Origin: Deinococcus piscis
Lineage (GTDB): Bacteria > Deinococcota > Deinococci > Deinococcales > Deinococcaceae
Direction of reading: 5' to 3'
Length of the DNA: 12,943 nt
NCBI RefSeq assembly: GCF_014653275.1
Contig: NZ_BNAL01000048.1
Span: 1-12,943, forward strand
Shown: one piece after another, positions 1-10,233 of the stretch
How positions within the stretch are numbered: position 1 is the stretch's first letter
Layout of the letters: each line of letters opens with the position of its first letter
Program-made: the position numbers and the translations under genes
Notes under the pieces: model-generated
The model's database searches: none
The model's input: only the letters and a program-made list of their open reading frames with translations
Told to the model about the DNA's origin: nothing

Positions 1-292
1 AACGAGTTCGCTATGTTCAAATGCCCCTCCATCTTATGAACTCAAATCTACGCCGTTATCAATAGAAGTGGACGGGGAACAGGTGCTGCTGTCCAGCAGT
101 CCAGCGCAGAGCGCAGACGGCCCAGACTCAGAATCAGAACCTGGGCTGACCGCCGGAATGCCTGGGCAAGCGGCACAGGCCGTAGATGACCTGCTGGCCT
201 GGCCCCTCAAGCAAAGCAGCTTGGCCCTGGTGCGGTACGGGAACTGGCTGGCCTCAACCACCATTCCCTACGGTGCTCACCCGAGCCGTTAG
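1..292 (+). CDS. 3' end of an unrecognised protein gene (partial)
   Basis: This frame is open from the first base of the window to a TAG at 290-292, so the gene probably begins outside. About 96 residues are visible. From roughly base 68 the codons look host-like (many CTG, GCC, GAC, CAG). Before that they are AT-rich with rare codons (TTA, ATA, CTA, TCA), so either only the later part is native coding or a composition boundary lies near base 67. A GTG at 68 could start a 74-residue protein, but no ribosome binding site supports it. The visible peptide has a PLSIEVDGEQV stretch, an acidic Ser/Pro-rich linker and a hydrophobic end around VDDLLAWPLKQSSLALVRYG. The IEVDGE stretch is vaguely like the C-terminal strand of diacylglycerol-kinase-type lipid kinases, but this is too short to name. 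Product unknown. Confidence 0.45.
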   Translation, partial: TSSLCSNAPPSYELKSTPLSIEVDGEQVLLSSSPAQSADGPDSESEPGLTAGMPGQAAQAVDDLLAWPLKQSSLALVRYGNWLASTTIPYGAHPSR

Positions 293-358
293 CCACCTTC
301 CAGGGTCGGCGGTGTATGGCATGGAGTTCCTGGCACGGAATATGCCAAGCTGCGGAGC

Positions 359-1204
359 ATGTCTGCTGAGTGTGCTTCCGAAGTCTCCCCCGCGCCTGCA
401 AGTCCCCTCGTCGTGTCTCCCCTGAGTGTGACCACCCTGAACCTGAACGGGCTGCGCTCGGCCCGCCGCAAAGGGCTGGATGAGTGGCTGGCAAGACACG
501 CCCCGGACGTCCTGTTGCTGCAAGAGGTACGTGCCCCAGCCATGCCAGACGTTCTGGAAGCGCTGGGCTACCATTCCGCTTGGCATCCTGCACAGAAGGC
601 GGGCTACAGCGGCGTAGCCATCGCCAGCCGCCTGCCCCTGGAAGACGTGCAGCTGGGCATGGGCCATGAGGAGATGGACGCGGAAGGCCGGCTGATTTCA
701 GCGCGGGTGGCGGGCGTACGCTTTGCCAGCGTATACCTGCCCAGCGGCACTGCCAGCGAAGCCCGCCAGAGCTTCAAAGAGCGGCTCCTGCTGGACTATC
801 AGCGGTGGGCCGACGGGCAGCGCCCGCAGGGTCCGCTGGTGATTGGCGGCGACTACAACATCGCTCACCAGCCCATTGACCTCAAAAACTGGCGCGGCAA
901 CCAGAAGAACAGCGGCTTTTTGCCGCACGAGCGCGAGTGGATGAGCGCCCACCTGGCCAGTGGCCTGAGCGACAGCCACCGCCTGCATCTGGGTGAGCGG
1001 GCTGAATACACTTGGTGGAGCAACCGGGGCCAGGCCTACGCCAACGACACCGGCTGGCGCATTGACTATCTGCTGACCTCGGGTGTGGGGACAGCAGACG
1101 TGTGGGTGGACCGCCCCGCTCGCCTGAGCGATCACGCTCCACTGAGTGCGCGGGTGCAGCCCACGCCGGAGCCGCATCACGGCAAGCTGATTCAGGGCCG
1201 ATAG
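359..1204 (+). CDS. xth: Exodeoxyribonuclease III / AP endonuclease (ExoIII family)
   Basis: A DNA repair nuclease of the exonuclease-endonuclease-phosphatase fold. The family cuts 5' of abasic sites and has 3'-5' exonuclease and 3'-phosphatase activity, with Mg2+ as cofactor. The 281-residue product carries all signature elements: LNLNG (Asn28), LLLQEV (Glu56, metal ligand), KAGYSGVAIASR (80-91), VYLPSG (Tyr126), GGDYN (Asp165/Asn167), WRIDYLL (Asp236) and SDHAPL (Asp258/His259, catalytic His). E. coli ExoIII is 268 residues, so the length fits; the extra ~20 N-terminal residues are Ala/Ser/Pro-rich. ATG 359 is the first in-frame ATG, but the only SD-like bases (GGAG 354-357) sit too close. 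A later GTG at 428 would remove just the non-conserved leader, so the start is uncertain. It lies upstream of rnr on the same strand, separated by a long gap with its own promoter candidate. No signal peptide, so cytoplasmic. Confidence 0.94.
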   Translation: MSAECASEVSPAPASPLVVSPLSVTTLNLNGLRSARRKGLDEWLARHAPDVLLLQEVRAPAMPDVLEALGYHSAWHPAQKAGYSGVAIASRLPLEDVQLGMGHEEMDAEGRLISARVAGVRFASVYLPSGTASEARQSFKERLLLDYQRWADGQRPQGPLVIGGDYNIAHQPIDLKNWRGNQKNSGFLPHEREWMSAHLASGLSDSHRLHLGERAEYTWWSNRGQAYANDTGWRIDYLLTSGVGTADVWVDRPARLSDHAPLSARVQPTPEPHHGKLIQGR

Positions 1205-1222
1205 AAGCTCCGTTTGGAGGCG

Positions 1223-1231
1223 TGTTAGAAT
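1223..1231 (+). promoter_or_regulatory. Candidate extended -10 promoter for rnr
   Basis: TGTTAGAAT fits the extended -10 form TGnTATAAT, with five of six hexamer bases matching. No -35 hexamer is visible at the normal distance, which extended -10 promoters tolerate. A start near 1238 would give rnr a leader of about 295 nt to ATG 1533. A 7-bp hairpin (arms 1232-1238 and 1242-1248, one G-U pair) would then sit at the very 5' end of the transcript. Inferred from sequence only. Confidence 0.35.
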
Positions 1232-1370
1232 CGCCTGGCTGCCAGGTGACAGGACAGGAAAAGCACCTCCGCCCAGAAGCGGACCTTTTCGGGCCACCTG
1301 AGACAAGCACCTCTGCAACCCGCAGAACTTTCCCTCCGTTCTGGAGCCGGCGGCCTGAGCACCCCGCCTC

Positions 1371-1387
1371 TTATGCCAAAGCCATAA
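1371..1387. promoter_or_regulatory. 17-bp palindrome resembling the Deinococcus radiation/desiccation response motif (RDRM)
   Basis: The site reads TTATGCCAAAGCCATAA: perfect 5-bp outer arms (6 bp if the flanking C1370/G1388 pair is counted) around a 7-base centre. Length and outer half-sites match the operator family bound by DdrO, the repressor inactivated by the IrrE/PprI protease in Deinococcus. As I recall the consensus, the sixth base of each arm is usually T/A, whereas here it is C/C. It lies 146 bases before ATG 1533 and about 140 bases after the extended -10 candidate. No good -10 is visible beside it, so a repression mechanism is not obvious. Confidence 0.4.
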
Positions 1388-1532
1388 GGCCAAGTGCCGC
1401 AGTTGCCTCAGGCCTGCCCCAGTCAGCGGCGTACACGTGAGTCCATTTCAGCACCGCCCTGCACGCTCCAAATCCGGCCAAGTCCGGAAAGTCAACACCT
1501 TCAAGTCTGCCCGCCGTCCTGACAGGTACTTC

Positions 1533-5636
<4,104 letters not shown>

Positions 5637-5710
5637 GTCTGATGCCGGGCAGCTCACTGCACTGAGAGTTCCTCAGTAGAGTCCCCCAGTAGCAGGTCAC
5701 ACAACAGCCA

Positions 5711-5751
5711 AACATGTAGAAGCCGCCCCGAAAGGCGGCTTCTGGCATGTT
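5711..5751. terminator. Shared hairpin terminator between convergent rnr and the App1-like phosphatase gene
   Basis: A perfect 10-bp stem (AGAAGCCGCC at 5718-5727 pairing with 5734-5743, loop CCGAAA) is extended by a further 6-bp stem AACATG/CATGTT (5711-5716 with 5746-5751) across a small internal loop. It lies 75 bases after the rnr stop and 32 bases beyond the stop of the opposing gene, so it can serve both strands. Neither side has a long U-tract. A weaker hairpin, ACTGAG-AGTTC-CTCAGT, is at 5661-5677. Confidence 0.75.
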
Positions 5752-5782
5752 GTCTCCTGACCTGATCTCTGGGGCTGACGGC

Positions 5783-6874
5783 TCACCAGCCGTATTCACG
5801 GCCCACCGAGCGCTGCACCCGGCGCATCTGCTCAGGGGTAATCAGGCCCATCGCCATCGCGTGACTGGCGGCGTACAGGCTGTCGGCAGCCAGGACCAGT
5901 TCCACACCCGCCTTCTGCACTTCTTCACGCAGCTTCAGCACAGCGCCGTCGGTCACAGCATCCGACACGTCGCGGATATAGACCGCCAGCACTCGCCCCG
6001 GATGCCGGTGAACCACCTCGGCGTAGATCTGGGGGTCATGCTCGCCGCTGTCGCCAACCAGCACGAATTTCATGTCGGGAAAGCGTGCAAAAATCTGCTC
6101 AATCACGCCGTGCTTGTAGTTGCCGTGCCCAGCCAGCAGGTCAAAGCCCCAGTTGCGCAGGAACATTGGGCCCAGTGGAATCTGACGGTAGCTCAGGAAC
6201 TGCCAGAGCAGATCAAAGAAATTCCAGGGGCTGCTGGACACGTAAAAAATCGGGTTGCGTCCGCCGCCTTGCTGCACCAGCCCGTGATAAAAAGCCCCCA
6301 CGCCGGGAAAAGGCAGCCGGGTGCGGGCGTTGCCGGTCAGGGTGGTCATCAGCATGCGCGGCACACTGGTTACGTCCGACTGGATCACGGTGTCATCAAG
6401 GTCCGAAATGATCCCGAAGGCAGGACGGTCCACCACCTGCACGCGGGCGCGGCTCACCTCGCCCCGGTCCTCCATACTCAGCGGCACCTCGTACCAGCCT
6501 GCAGGCAGGTCACCAGGGCTGAACTGGAGCTTGAAATATCCATCTGGGCCACTCACGCCGCGGGCTTCCTCACCCTGAAAGCGCCCAGTGATTTCTATGC
6601 CAGCCACTTCACGCGAGAACAGCCGGCGCATCACATTGAGGAAATTGCGCCAGCGGGCGTCGCCTACGCGGGGCGGGGTGGTCACGCGGGGCAAAAGCAC
6701 CCGGCCCGGCACTTCGACCTGCTGCGGGGAGCCCCAGCCCACATACGACTGCACCACCAGCTTGCTGCGTGCGCGCCGGGGTTGCAAGTAGCCGCTGACA
6801 GCCTGGTCAGCCGCCGTGATCGCTCTCTCGGCGTAAGGGAGCGCTGCTTTGAAAAGGGTCTTGACCAACGTCAT
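5783..6874 (-). CDS. App1-like (DUF2183) HAD-type phosphatase
   Basis: This belongs to the family of yeast actin-patch protein App1, a phosphatidate phosphatase; the bacterial members' substrate is not established, so phospholipid dephosphorylation is inferred. The 363-residue protein has a middle beta-rich segment (about 85-150, ITGRFQ ... [12 protein letters not shown]) followed by a HAD-like catalytic region: ISDLDDTV (Asp158 and Asp160, nucleophile and acid/base), YVSSSPW (Ser213), a lysine at 254 (GNYKHG) and [14 protein letters not shown] (Asp275). No signal peptide or membrane segment is seen. ATG 6874 gives the start [14 protein letters not shown]; a GTG-type start at 6931 would add a non-conserved leader. 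TACACT lies 8 nt upstream of ATG 6874, so a leaderless mRNA is likely. It is divergent from the subtilase gene and convergent with rnr. Confidence 0.85.
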   Translation of the reverse strand: MTLVKTLFKAALPYAERAITAADQAVSGYLQPRRARSKLVVQSYVGWGSPQQVEVPGRVLLPRVTTPPRVGDARWRNFLNVMRRLFSREVAGIEITGRFQGEEARGVSGPDGYFKLQFSPGDLPAGWYEVPLSMEDRGEVSRARVQVVDRPAFGIISDLDDTVIQSDVTSVPRMLMTTLTGNARTRLPFPGVGAFYHGLVQQGGGRNPIFYVSSSPWNFFDLLWQFLSYRQIPLGPMFLRNWGFDLLAGHGNYKHGVIEQIFARFPDMKFVLVGDSGEHDPQIYAEVVHRHPGRVLAVYIRDVSDAVTDGAVLKLREEVQKAGVELVLAADSLYAASHAMAMGLITPEQMRRVQRSVGREYGW

Positions 6875-6882
6875 ATGAAAGC

Positions 6883-6888
6883 AGTGTA
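6883..6888 (-). promoter_or_regulatory. Candidate leaderless -10 for the App1-like phosphatase gene
   Basis: On the minus strand TACACT stands 8 nt before ATG 6874, and no Shine-Dalgarno sequence is visible between them. This matches the TANNNT-before-start layout of leaderless Deinococcus mRNAs. The -35 region is not recognisable. Confidence 0.4.
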
Positions 6889-6958
6889 GTGCAGGCTTCT
6901 CTCTGCCCTTACTGCCGCTCCTTGGGGGCAACCTTTAGGGATGGCCCCGGGCATGTCC

Positions 6959-6984
6959 GCCCTCTAGAGAAACCCTCAGAGGGC
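6959..6984. promoter_or_regulatory. Inverted repeat in the divergent intergenic region, possible operator
   Basis: GCCCTCT (6959-6965) and AGAGGGC (6978-6984) are perfect 7-bp inverted arms with a 12-base centre. The right arm covers the position of the -35 element expected for the -10-like CATACT at 7001-7006 of the subtilase gene, so a dimeric regulator here could control the protease. A small palindrome CTCTAGAG (6962-6969) overlaps the left arm. The rest of 6875-7013 shows no gene. Confidence 0.3.
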
Positions 6985-7013
6985 CGTCAGCTCCCAGCGG
7001 CATACTGCGGAGC

Positions 7014-8234
7014 GTGAACGCCGCCGCTCTCCTAACTGCCTCCGCTGCCCTGCTCGTTTCTCCAGTGACTCAGGCCATCACCGTGCGCCCGGCCACGGTG
7101 CCCGCACCACAGATGGTCACTCCGTCACTGGCTCCGCAAACACCACCCAGCTCTGCTGCCCCGGCCAGCACGCGGCCCACTCAGGCGTATGCCCCCGCTT
7201 CGGCCCTGGCAGGCCAACAGACCTACCTGCGCGATATTGGCCTGACCCGGGCCTGGACACAGCGCGGCAAGCTGGCTGCGCCGGTCACGGTGGCGGTGCT
7301 CGATACCGGCTACACTCCACACCCACAGCTCCAGGGGCGCATGATCAACGGCTACGACTTCGTAAGTGATCCGCAGCGGGCTGGCGACGGCAACGGGCGT
7401 GACCGCGACGCGGCGGGCGTAGGACCATACGCCTTTCACAGCGAAATGATCGCGGGCATTATTGGAGCGGAGCATATAGGGCAGGGCATGGCAGGCATCA
7501 ACCCAGCGGCGCGGGTGCTGGCTGTGCGCGTGGCCGATCAAGAAGGCATGATTCAGGTGCAGGACCTCGCGGACGGCCTGCGTTGGGCCGCTGGGCTGCC
7601 GGTGGCAGGTGTACCGCGCAATACGAACCCGGCGCGGATCATTAATGTGTCGCTCTTTGCCGACTGGCTGCCTGACCGGGGCTGTGATCCCCGCATTGCC
7701 TCAGCGGTGAACGATGTGACCCGCGCCGGTGCTCTGGTGGTGGTTGGCGCAGGCAACGAGAACCGCGACGCTGGGCTGCTCTCCCCCGCTGGGTGCGCGG
7801 GCGTGCTGACTGTGACTGGCGTGCATGGCGGCCAGCGTCCGGACTACGCCAACTGGGGAGCTGCCGTGGCCCTGGCGGCCCCCAGCGGCACTCCGGCGCA
7901 AGGTTTGGTTGCCAGCACCGCGCTGGACGCCCGTGGCTTTGCGGCTCCCCTTCATACTCACCGCCAAAACGGCACTTCTTTTGCAGCTCCGCAGGTGAGC
8001 GCCGCCGCCAGTCTGCTGCTGGGCCAGCGTCCGGACCTGACACCGACCCAGTTGCGTGAAGCTCTCACGCGCAGCGCCGACAGCTGGCGTGGGCGAGGCT
8101 GTGACCCCGACCCGCGCCGCAGCTGCGGCACCGGCACGCTCAATGTGGCCGCCGCCCTGGACTGGGTGAACCGCTTGCCGCCTGCGTCCCCATCTACTGC
8201 ACCGACCCTGGCTCCTGCTCCAGGGCGGCGCTAA
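7014..8234 (+). CDS. S8-family subtilisin-like serine protease, probably exported
   Basis: A subtilase of 406 residues. The start GTG 7014 is the only in-frame option; CATACT seven bases earlier suggests a leaderless mRNA. Residues 1-21 form a hydrophobic signal-like segment ending TQA, though the n-region lacks a basic residue. A Pro/Ala/Thr-rich linker (about 25-65) precedes the catalytic domain. Triad and oxyanion residues: Asp97 (VAVLDTGY), His142 (FHSEMIAGIIG), Asn248 (VGAGNEN) and Ser322 (NGTSFAAPQVSA). The usual HGTHVAG around the histidine is changed to HSEMIAG, keeping the catalytic His but losing the second His. Four cysteines (224, 261, 363, 371) could form two disulfides, in keeping with a life outside the cytoplasm. 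The C-terminus is a short Pro-rich tail. No separate I9 propeptide is evident. Role is probably extracellular or periplasmic proteolysis; substrate unknown. The small membrane protein gene starts 10 bases after its stop. Confidence 0.9.
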   Translation: MNAAALLTASAALLVSPVTQAITVRPATVPAPQMVTPSLAPQTPPSSAAPASTRPTQAYAPASALAGQQTYLRDIGLTRAWTQRGKLAAPVTVAVLDTGYTPHPQLQGRMINGYDFVSDPQRAGDGNGRDRDAAGVGPYAFHSEMIAGIIGAEHIGQGMAGINPAARVLAVRVADQEGMIQVQDLADGLRWAAGLPVAGVPRNTNPARIINVSLFADWLPDRGCDPRIASAVNDVTRAGALVVVGAGNENRDAGLLSPAGCAGVLTVTGVHGGQRPDYANWGAAVALAAPSGTPAQGLVASTALDARGFAAPLHTHRQNGTSFAAPQVSAAASLLLGQRPDLTPTQLREALTRSADSWRGRGCDPDPRRSCGTGTLNVAAALDWVNRLPPASPSTAPTLAPAPGRR

Positions 8235-8237
8235 ACT
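8232..8237 (+). promoter_or_regulatory. Candidate leaderless -10 overlapping the protease stop codon
   Basis: TAAACT includes the subtilase TAA stop (8232-8234) and lies exactly seven bases before ATG 8245 of the small membrane protein gene. The same hexamer and spacing occur before aroK. No SD sequence is present in between (GCCGGGC). A CTGGCT at 8208-8213 is at best a poor -35. Confidence 0.4.
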
Positions 8238-8244
8238 GCCGGGC

Positions 8245-8421
8245 ATGTACGCACCTCCTTGGCGCATCTGGCTGGTTACCTTCCTCATCATTGCGTGGGC
8301 AGGGCTGGCGATGAGGTTCTTTTTGGTCAAACATGACCCGGTGCTGGGCAGCCTCGCCACCGTCCTGGCCCTGATGAACGCCTTTTTTCTGTGGCAGATG
8401 ACGCGCCGCCGACGCGAGTAG
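8245..8421 (+). CDS. Small two-helix membrane protein, 58 residues, unrecognised
   Basis: ATG 8245 to TAG 8419-8421 encodes a short protein beginning MYAPPWRIWLVTFLIIAW. Two hydrophobic segments (about 8-27 and 33-52) are separated by a small polar turn with Lys29-His30-Asp31-Pro32, and the protein ends in a basic tail, MTRRRRE. By the positive-inside rule, with Arg7 before the first helix and the arginine cluster after the second, both ends should face the cytoplasm. Codon use is host-like (CTG, GCC, ATC). The gene begins 10 bases after the protease stop and has a TAAACT hexamer seven bases upstream, so it may be transcribed on its own as a leaderless mRNA or read through from the protease. 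A 14-bp hairpin follows. I do not recognise the family; function unknown. Confidence 0.7.
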   Translation: MYAPPWRIWLVTFLIIAWAGLAMRFFLVKHDPVLGSLATVLALMNAFFLWQMTRRRRE

Positions 8422-8432
8422 CTCCCAGCCCA

Positions 8433-8473
8433 GCCGCGCCGCGCCCCTACTTCTGACCAGGGTGCGGCGCGGC
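8433..8473 (+). terminator. 14-bp hairpin between the small membrane protein gene and aroK
   Basis: Bases 8433-8446 pair with 8460-8473 (all GC-type pairs except one G-U) around a 13-base loop. It begins 11 bases after the small gene's stop and is followed by GAATTAACC rather than a U-tract. A terminator separating the protease/small protein unit from the aro cluster is the simplest reading. The remaining gap to aroK (8474-8534) holds the aroK promoter candidate. Confidence 0.55.
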
Positions 8474-8521
8474 GAATTAACCAAAGCTACCCAGATTACG
8501 GCCCTGCACATACCAGCAGCG

Positions 8522-8527
8522 TAAACT
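8522..8527 (+). promoter_or_regulatory. Candidate leaderless -10 for aroK
   Basis: TAAACT stands seven bases before ATG 8535. The intervening TGAGGTT contains GAGG, but only two bases from the ATG, too close for a normal SD. The layout matches leaderless initiation. No -35 match is visible 17 bases upstream. Confidence 0.45.
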
Positions 8528-8534
8528 TGAGGTT

Positions 8535-9131
8535 ATGAATCATGCTGGCCTGATTGAACGCCCTGTCACCTGGGTGGCACTGGCGGGCTTTATGGGCACT
8601 GGCAAGAGCCGCGTGGGCTGGGAGCTGGCCCGCGCCCTGGCCCTCCACTATGTGGACACCGATAAACTGATCGCCAAGGTGGCCGGCAAAAGCATCCCGC
8701 AGATGTTCGACGAAGAGGGCGAGGACTATTTCCGCGCCTGCGAGAGCGAAGTGGTCGAGCGCATCAGCCGCTTGGATCACGCGGTGATCAGTCTGGGCGG
8801 AGGCACCTTTATCCACGAGGGCAACCGCCGCTCATTGCTGGAACGCGGCCCCGTTGTGGTGCTTTGGGCCAGTCCGGAGACGGTCTATCAGCGCACGCGG
8901 CATTCTGACCGCCCACTGCTTCAGGTGCCTGATCCTCTCTCGCGCATCCGCCACATGATGCGTGAACGCCAGCCGCACTATCAGCAGGGCACCATTCATG
9001 TGCACAGTGATGGCCGACCCTCGGAAGAAATCGTAGACGAGATCATCGAGCAGTTGTGGCTGTGGAATGAGCGGCAAGCAGCTGGCCCTGATCCCTCCAG
9101 ATATGAGAACCTGCGGCATGGCACCGACTGA
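8535..9131 (+). CDS. aroK: Shikimate kinase
   Basis: Phosphorylates shikimate to shikimate 3-phosphate with ATP, step five of the chorismate pathway, in the cytoplasm. The 198-residue product has the P-loop GFMGTGKS (18-25), the shikimate-binding Asp in YVDTD (Asp41/Asp43), Arg67 in DYFRACE, the LGGG loop (87-90), the lid arginine in DRPLL (Arg126) and a late arginine in MRERQPHY (Arg143 or 145). Usual family length is 160-190; the surplus is a non-conserved C-terminal tail (about 180-198) coded in the stretch that overlaps the beginning of aroB. It is the first gene of the aroK-aroB-aroQ-acetyltransferase run and has its own leaderless-type -10. Confidence 0.94.
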   Translation: MNHAGLIERPVTWVALAGFMGTGKSRVGWELARALALHYVDTDKLIAKVAGKSIPQMFDEEGEDYFRACESEVVERISRLDHAVISLGGGTFIHEGNRRSLLERGPVVVLWASPETVYQRTRHSDRPLLQVPDPLSRIRHMMRERQPHYQQGTIHVHSDGRPSEEIVDEIIEQLWLWNERQAAGPDPSRYENLRHGTD

Positions 9132-10191
9132 CCTGCCGCCCCTCCATGTGCCCTGGCCCGGCCTGGCCCGCTCGACCACGGTTGAAGTGGGCAGCGGCCT
9201 GCTGCGCCGCGTCAGTGTGCCTGAACCGCAGGTCGCCTTGCTGCATGACCGTGACCTGCCCAGCGAGTGGGTGCAGCGTGTGCAACAGGCCCTGAACCCC
9301 ATCCTGACCGTACCCGTCACTTCCGGCGAAGAAGGCAAGACCATGGCCGAGGTGGGCCGCCTGCTCTCGGCACTGGCGCAGGGTGGCCTGAGCCGGGCAG
9401 GGGCCGTGGTGGGTCTAGGCGGGGGCGCGACCACCGACGTGGCCGGCTTTGTGGCCGCCAGCTACCTGCGCGGCGTGGCTTACTACGCGGCCCCCACCAC
9501 CCTCCTGGGTATGGTGGACGCGGCAGTAGGCGGCAAAACAGGCGTCAACCTGCCCGAAGGCAAGAACCTGGCCGGGGCCTTTTGGCCGGCGCAGGGGGTG
9601 TGGTGCGACACTGAGACGCTGGACACCCTGCCGCCGCGTGACTTCCGCTCAGGAGCCGCCGAAGTGTTCAAGCATGGTCTGCTGGCCCGCCCCGAACTGC
9701 TGACCCAGGTGCTGCCCTCGACCCTGAGCGCAGGCGGCCTGACCCGCTTTTCCGAATGGCTGCCCGAGTTGGTCCGTAGCGCCATAGAAGTCAAAGCTGA
9801 GGTGGTCACCCGCGACCCCACCGAGCAGGGCGAACGGGCCTTTCTCAATCTGGGGCATACACTGGCGCACGCGCTAGAAGCCGTAACCCGACACCGCCTG
9901 CCCCACGGCGAAGCAGTGGGCTACGGCCTGCACTTCGCTGCCCTACTCAGCGAGGCACAGGGAGCCCATGACCTGAGCACGTACACGCGCACTTTTCTGC
10001 ACTGGCAGAACCCAGAACCTCTTCCCCGCTTGCAGCTGAATACCCTGTGGCCCTTCATCGCCCGCGACAAAAAGGCCGATGAGCTGGGGCCGCGCTGGGT
10101 GCTGCTGCACGGTCTGGCCCAGCCGTATCTGACCCGGCTTCCGCATGAACAGGTGGCCGAAGTATTCAGGCAATGGCAGCGGGACCTCTAG
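9118..10191 (+). CDS. aroB: 3-Dehydroquinate synthase
   Basis: Converts DAHP to 3-dehydroquinate using NAD+ and a divalent metal, step two of the shikimate pathway. From ATG 9118 it is 357 residues, normal for the family. Visible signatures: EEGKT (71-75), the NAD-binding loop GLGGGATTD (99-107), [11 protein letters not shown] (125-135) with Asp134, GGKTGVN (138-144) and Lys149. The metal ligands are Glu182 in AAEVFKHG, His247 in [11 protein letters not shown] and His263 in [13 protein letters not shown] (317-319) lies near the C-terminus. In-frame ATGs at 9067, 9103 and 9118 all overlap aroK. I prefer 9118 (14-base overlap, GAG about nine bases before it), with 9103 nearly as good; 9067 would add 17 residues read mostly from aroK tail codons. 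Overlap with aroK implies coupled translation. Confidence 0.94.
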   Translation: MAPTDLPPLHVPWPGLARSTTVEVGSGLLRRVSVPEPQVALLHDRDLPSEWVQRVQQALNPILTVPVTSGEEGKTMAEVGRLLSALAQGGLSRAGAVVGLGGGATTDVAGFVAASYLRGVAYYAAPTTLLGMVDAAVGGKTGVNLPEGKNLAGAFWPAQGVWCDTETLDTLPPRDFRSGAAEVFKHGLLARPELLTQVLPSTLSAGGLTRFSEWLPELVRSAIEVKAEVVTRDPTEQGERAFLNLGHTLAHALEAVTRHRLPHGEAVGYGLHFAALLSEAQGAHDLSTYTRTFLHWQNPEPLPRLQLNTLWPFIARDKKADELGPRWVLLHGLAQPYLTRLPHEQVAEVFRQWQRDL

Positions 10192-10221
10192 CCAGAGCAC
10201 CGGTCAGCCCAGCAAATGCTC

Positions 10222-10227
10222 TAGCCT
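10222..10227 (+). promoter_or_regulatory. Candidate leaderless -10 for aroQ
   Basis: TAGCCT lies six bases before ATG 10234 in the 42-base gap after aroB, with no SD sequence present. The same TAGCCT occurs at a similar distance before ffh. It could give aroQ and the acetyltransferase gene an internal promoter within the aro cluster. Confidence 0.35.
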
Positions 10228-10233
10228 GCACCC

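Larger units (their letters stand above)
1205..1532 (+). other. Long gap / probable rnr leader between xth and rnr
   Basis: This 328-base stretch has no convincing gene; the frames that stay open in it have no family features. It holds the extended -10 candidate (1223-1231), a short hairpin at 1232-1248, a second small hairpin TCCGC-CCAGAA-GCGGA at 1268-1283 followed by CCTTTTC (a possible weak terminator or attenuator), and the TTATG-N7-CATAA palindrome at 1371-1387. The rnr frame is open back to a GTG at 1437, so 1437-1532 could instead encode 32 extra basic residues. Confidence 0.5.

Noticed and set aside
1214..1219. TTGGAG as a -35 element for rnr
   Set aside because: Only six bases from the TAGAAT hexamer, far too close; the promoter is better read as an extended -10 type.
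1102..1440. 112-codon plus frame spanning the xth end and the xth-rnr gap
   Set aside because: Overlaps the xth 3' end in another frame; low-complexity Pro/Ser/Arg product, no start signal.
1437..1532. GTG 1437 as the rnr start
   Set aside because: Not chosen: no ribosome binding site, while ATG 1533 has AGG at a workable distance. Not excluded, since the extra residues look compatible with a basic extension.
5747..6889. 380-codon plus-strand frame opposite the App1-like phosphatase
   Set aside because: Mirrors the real minus-strand gene, which has the complete DxDxT phosphatase motifs; the plus product is His/Ala-rich without domains.
9067..9117. Longest start for aroB (ATG 9067)
   Set aside because: Would overlap aroK by 65 bases and add residues outside the conserved family start; no ribosome binding site. 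Later ATGs at 9103 and 9118 fit better.
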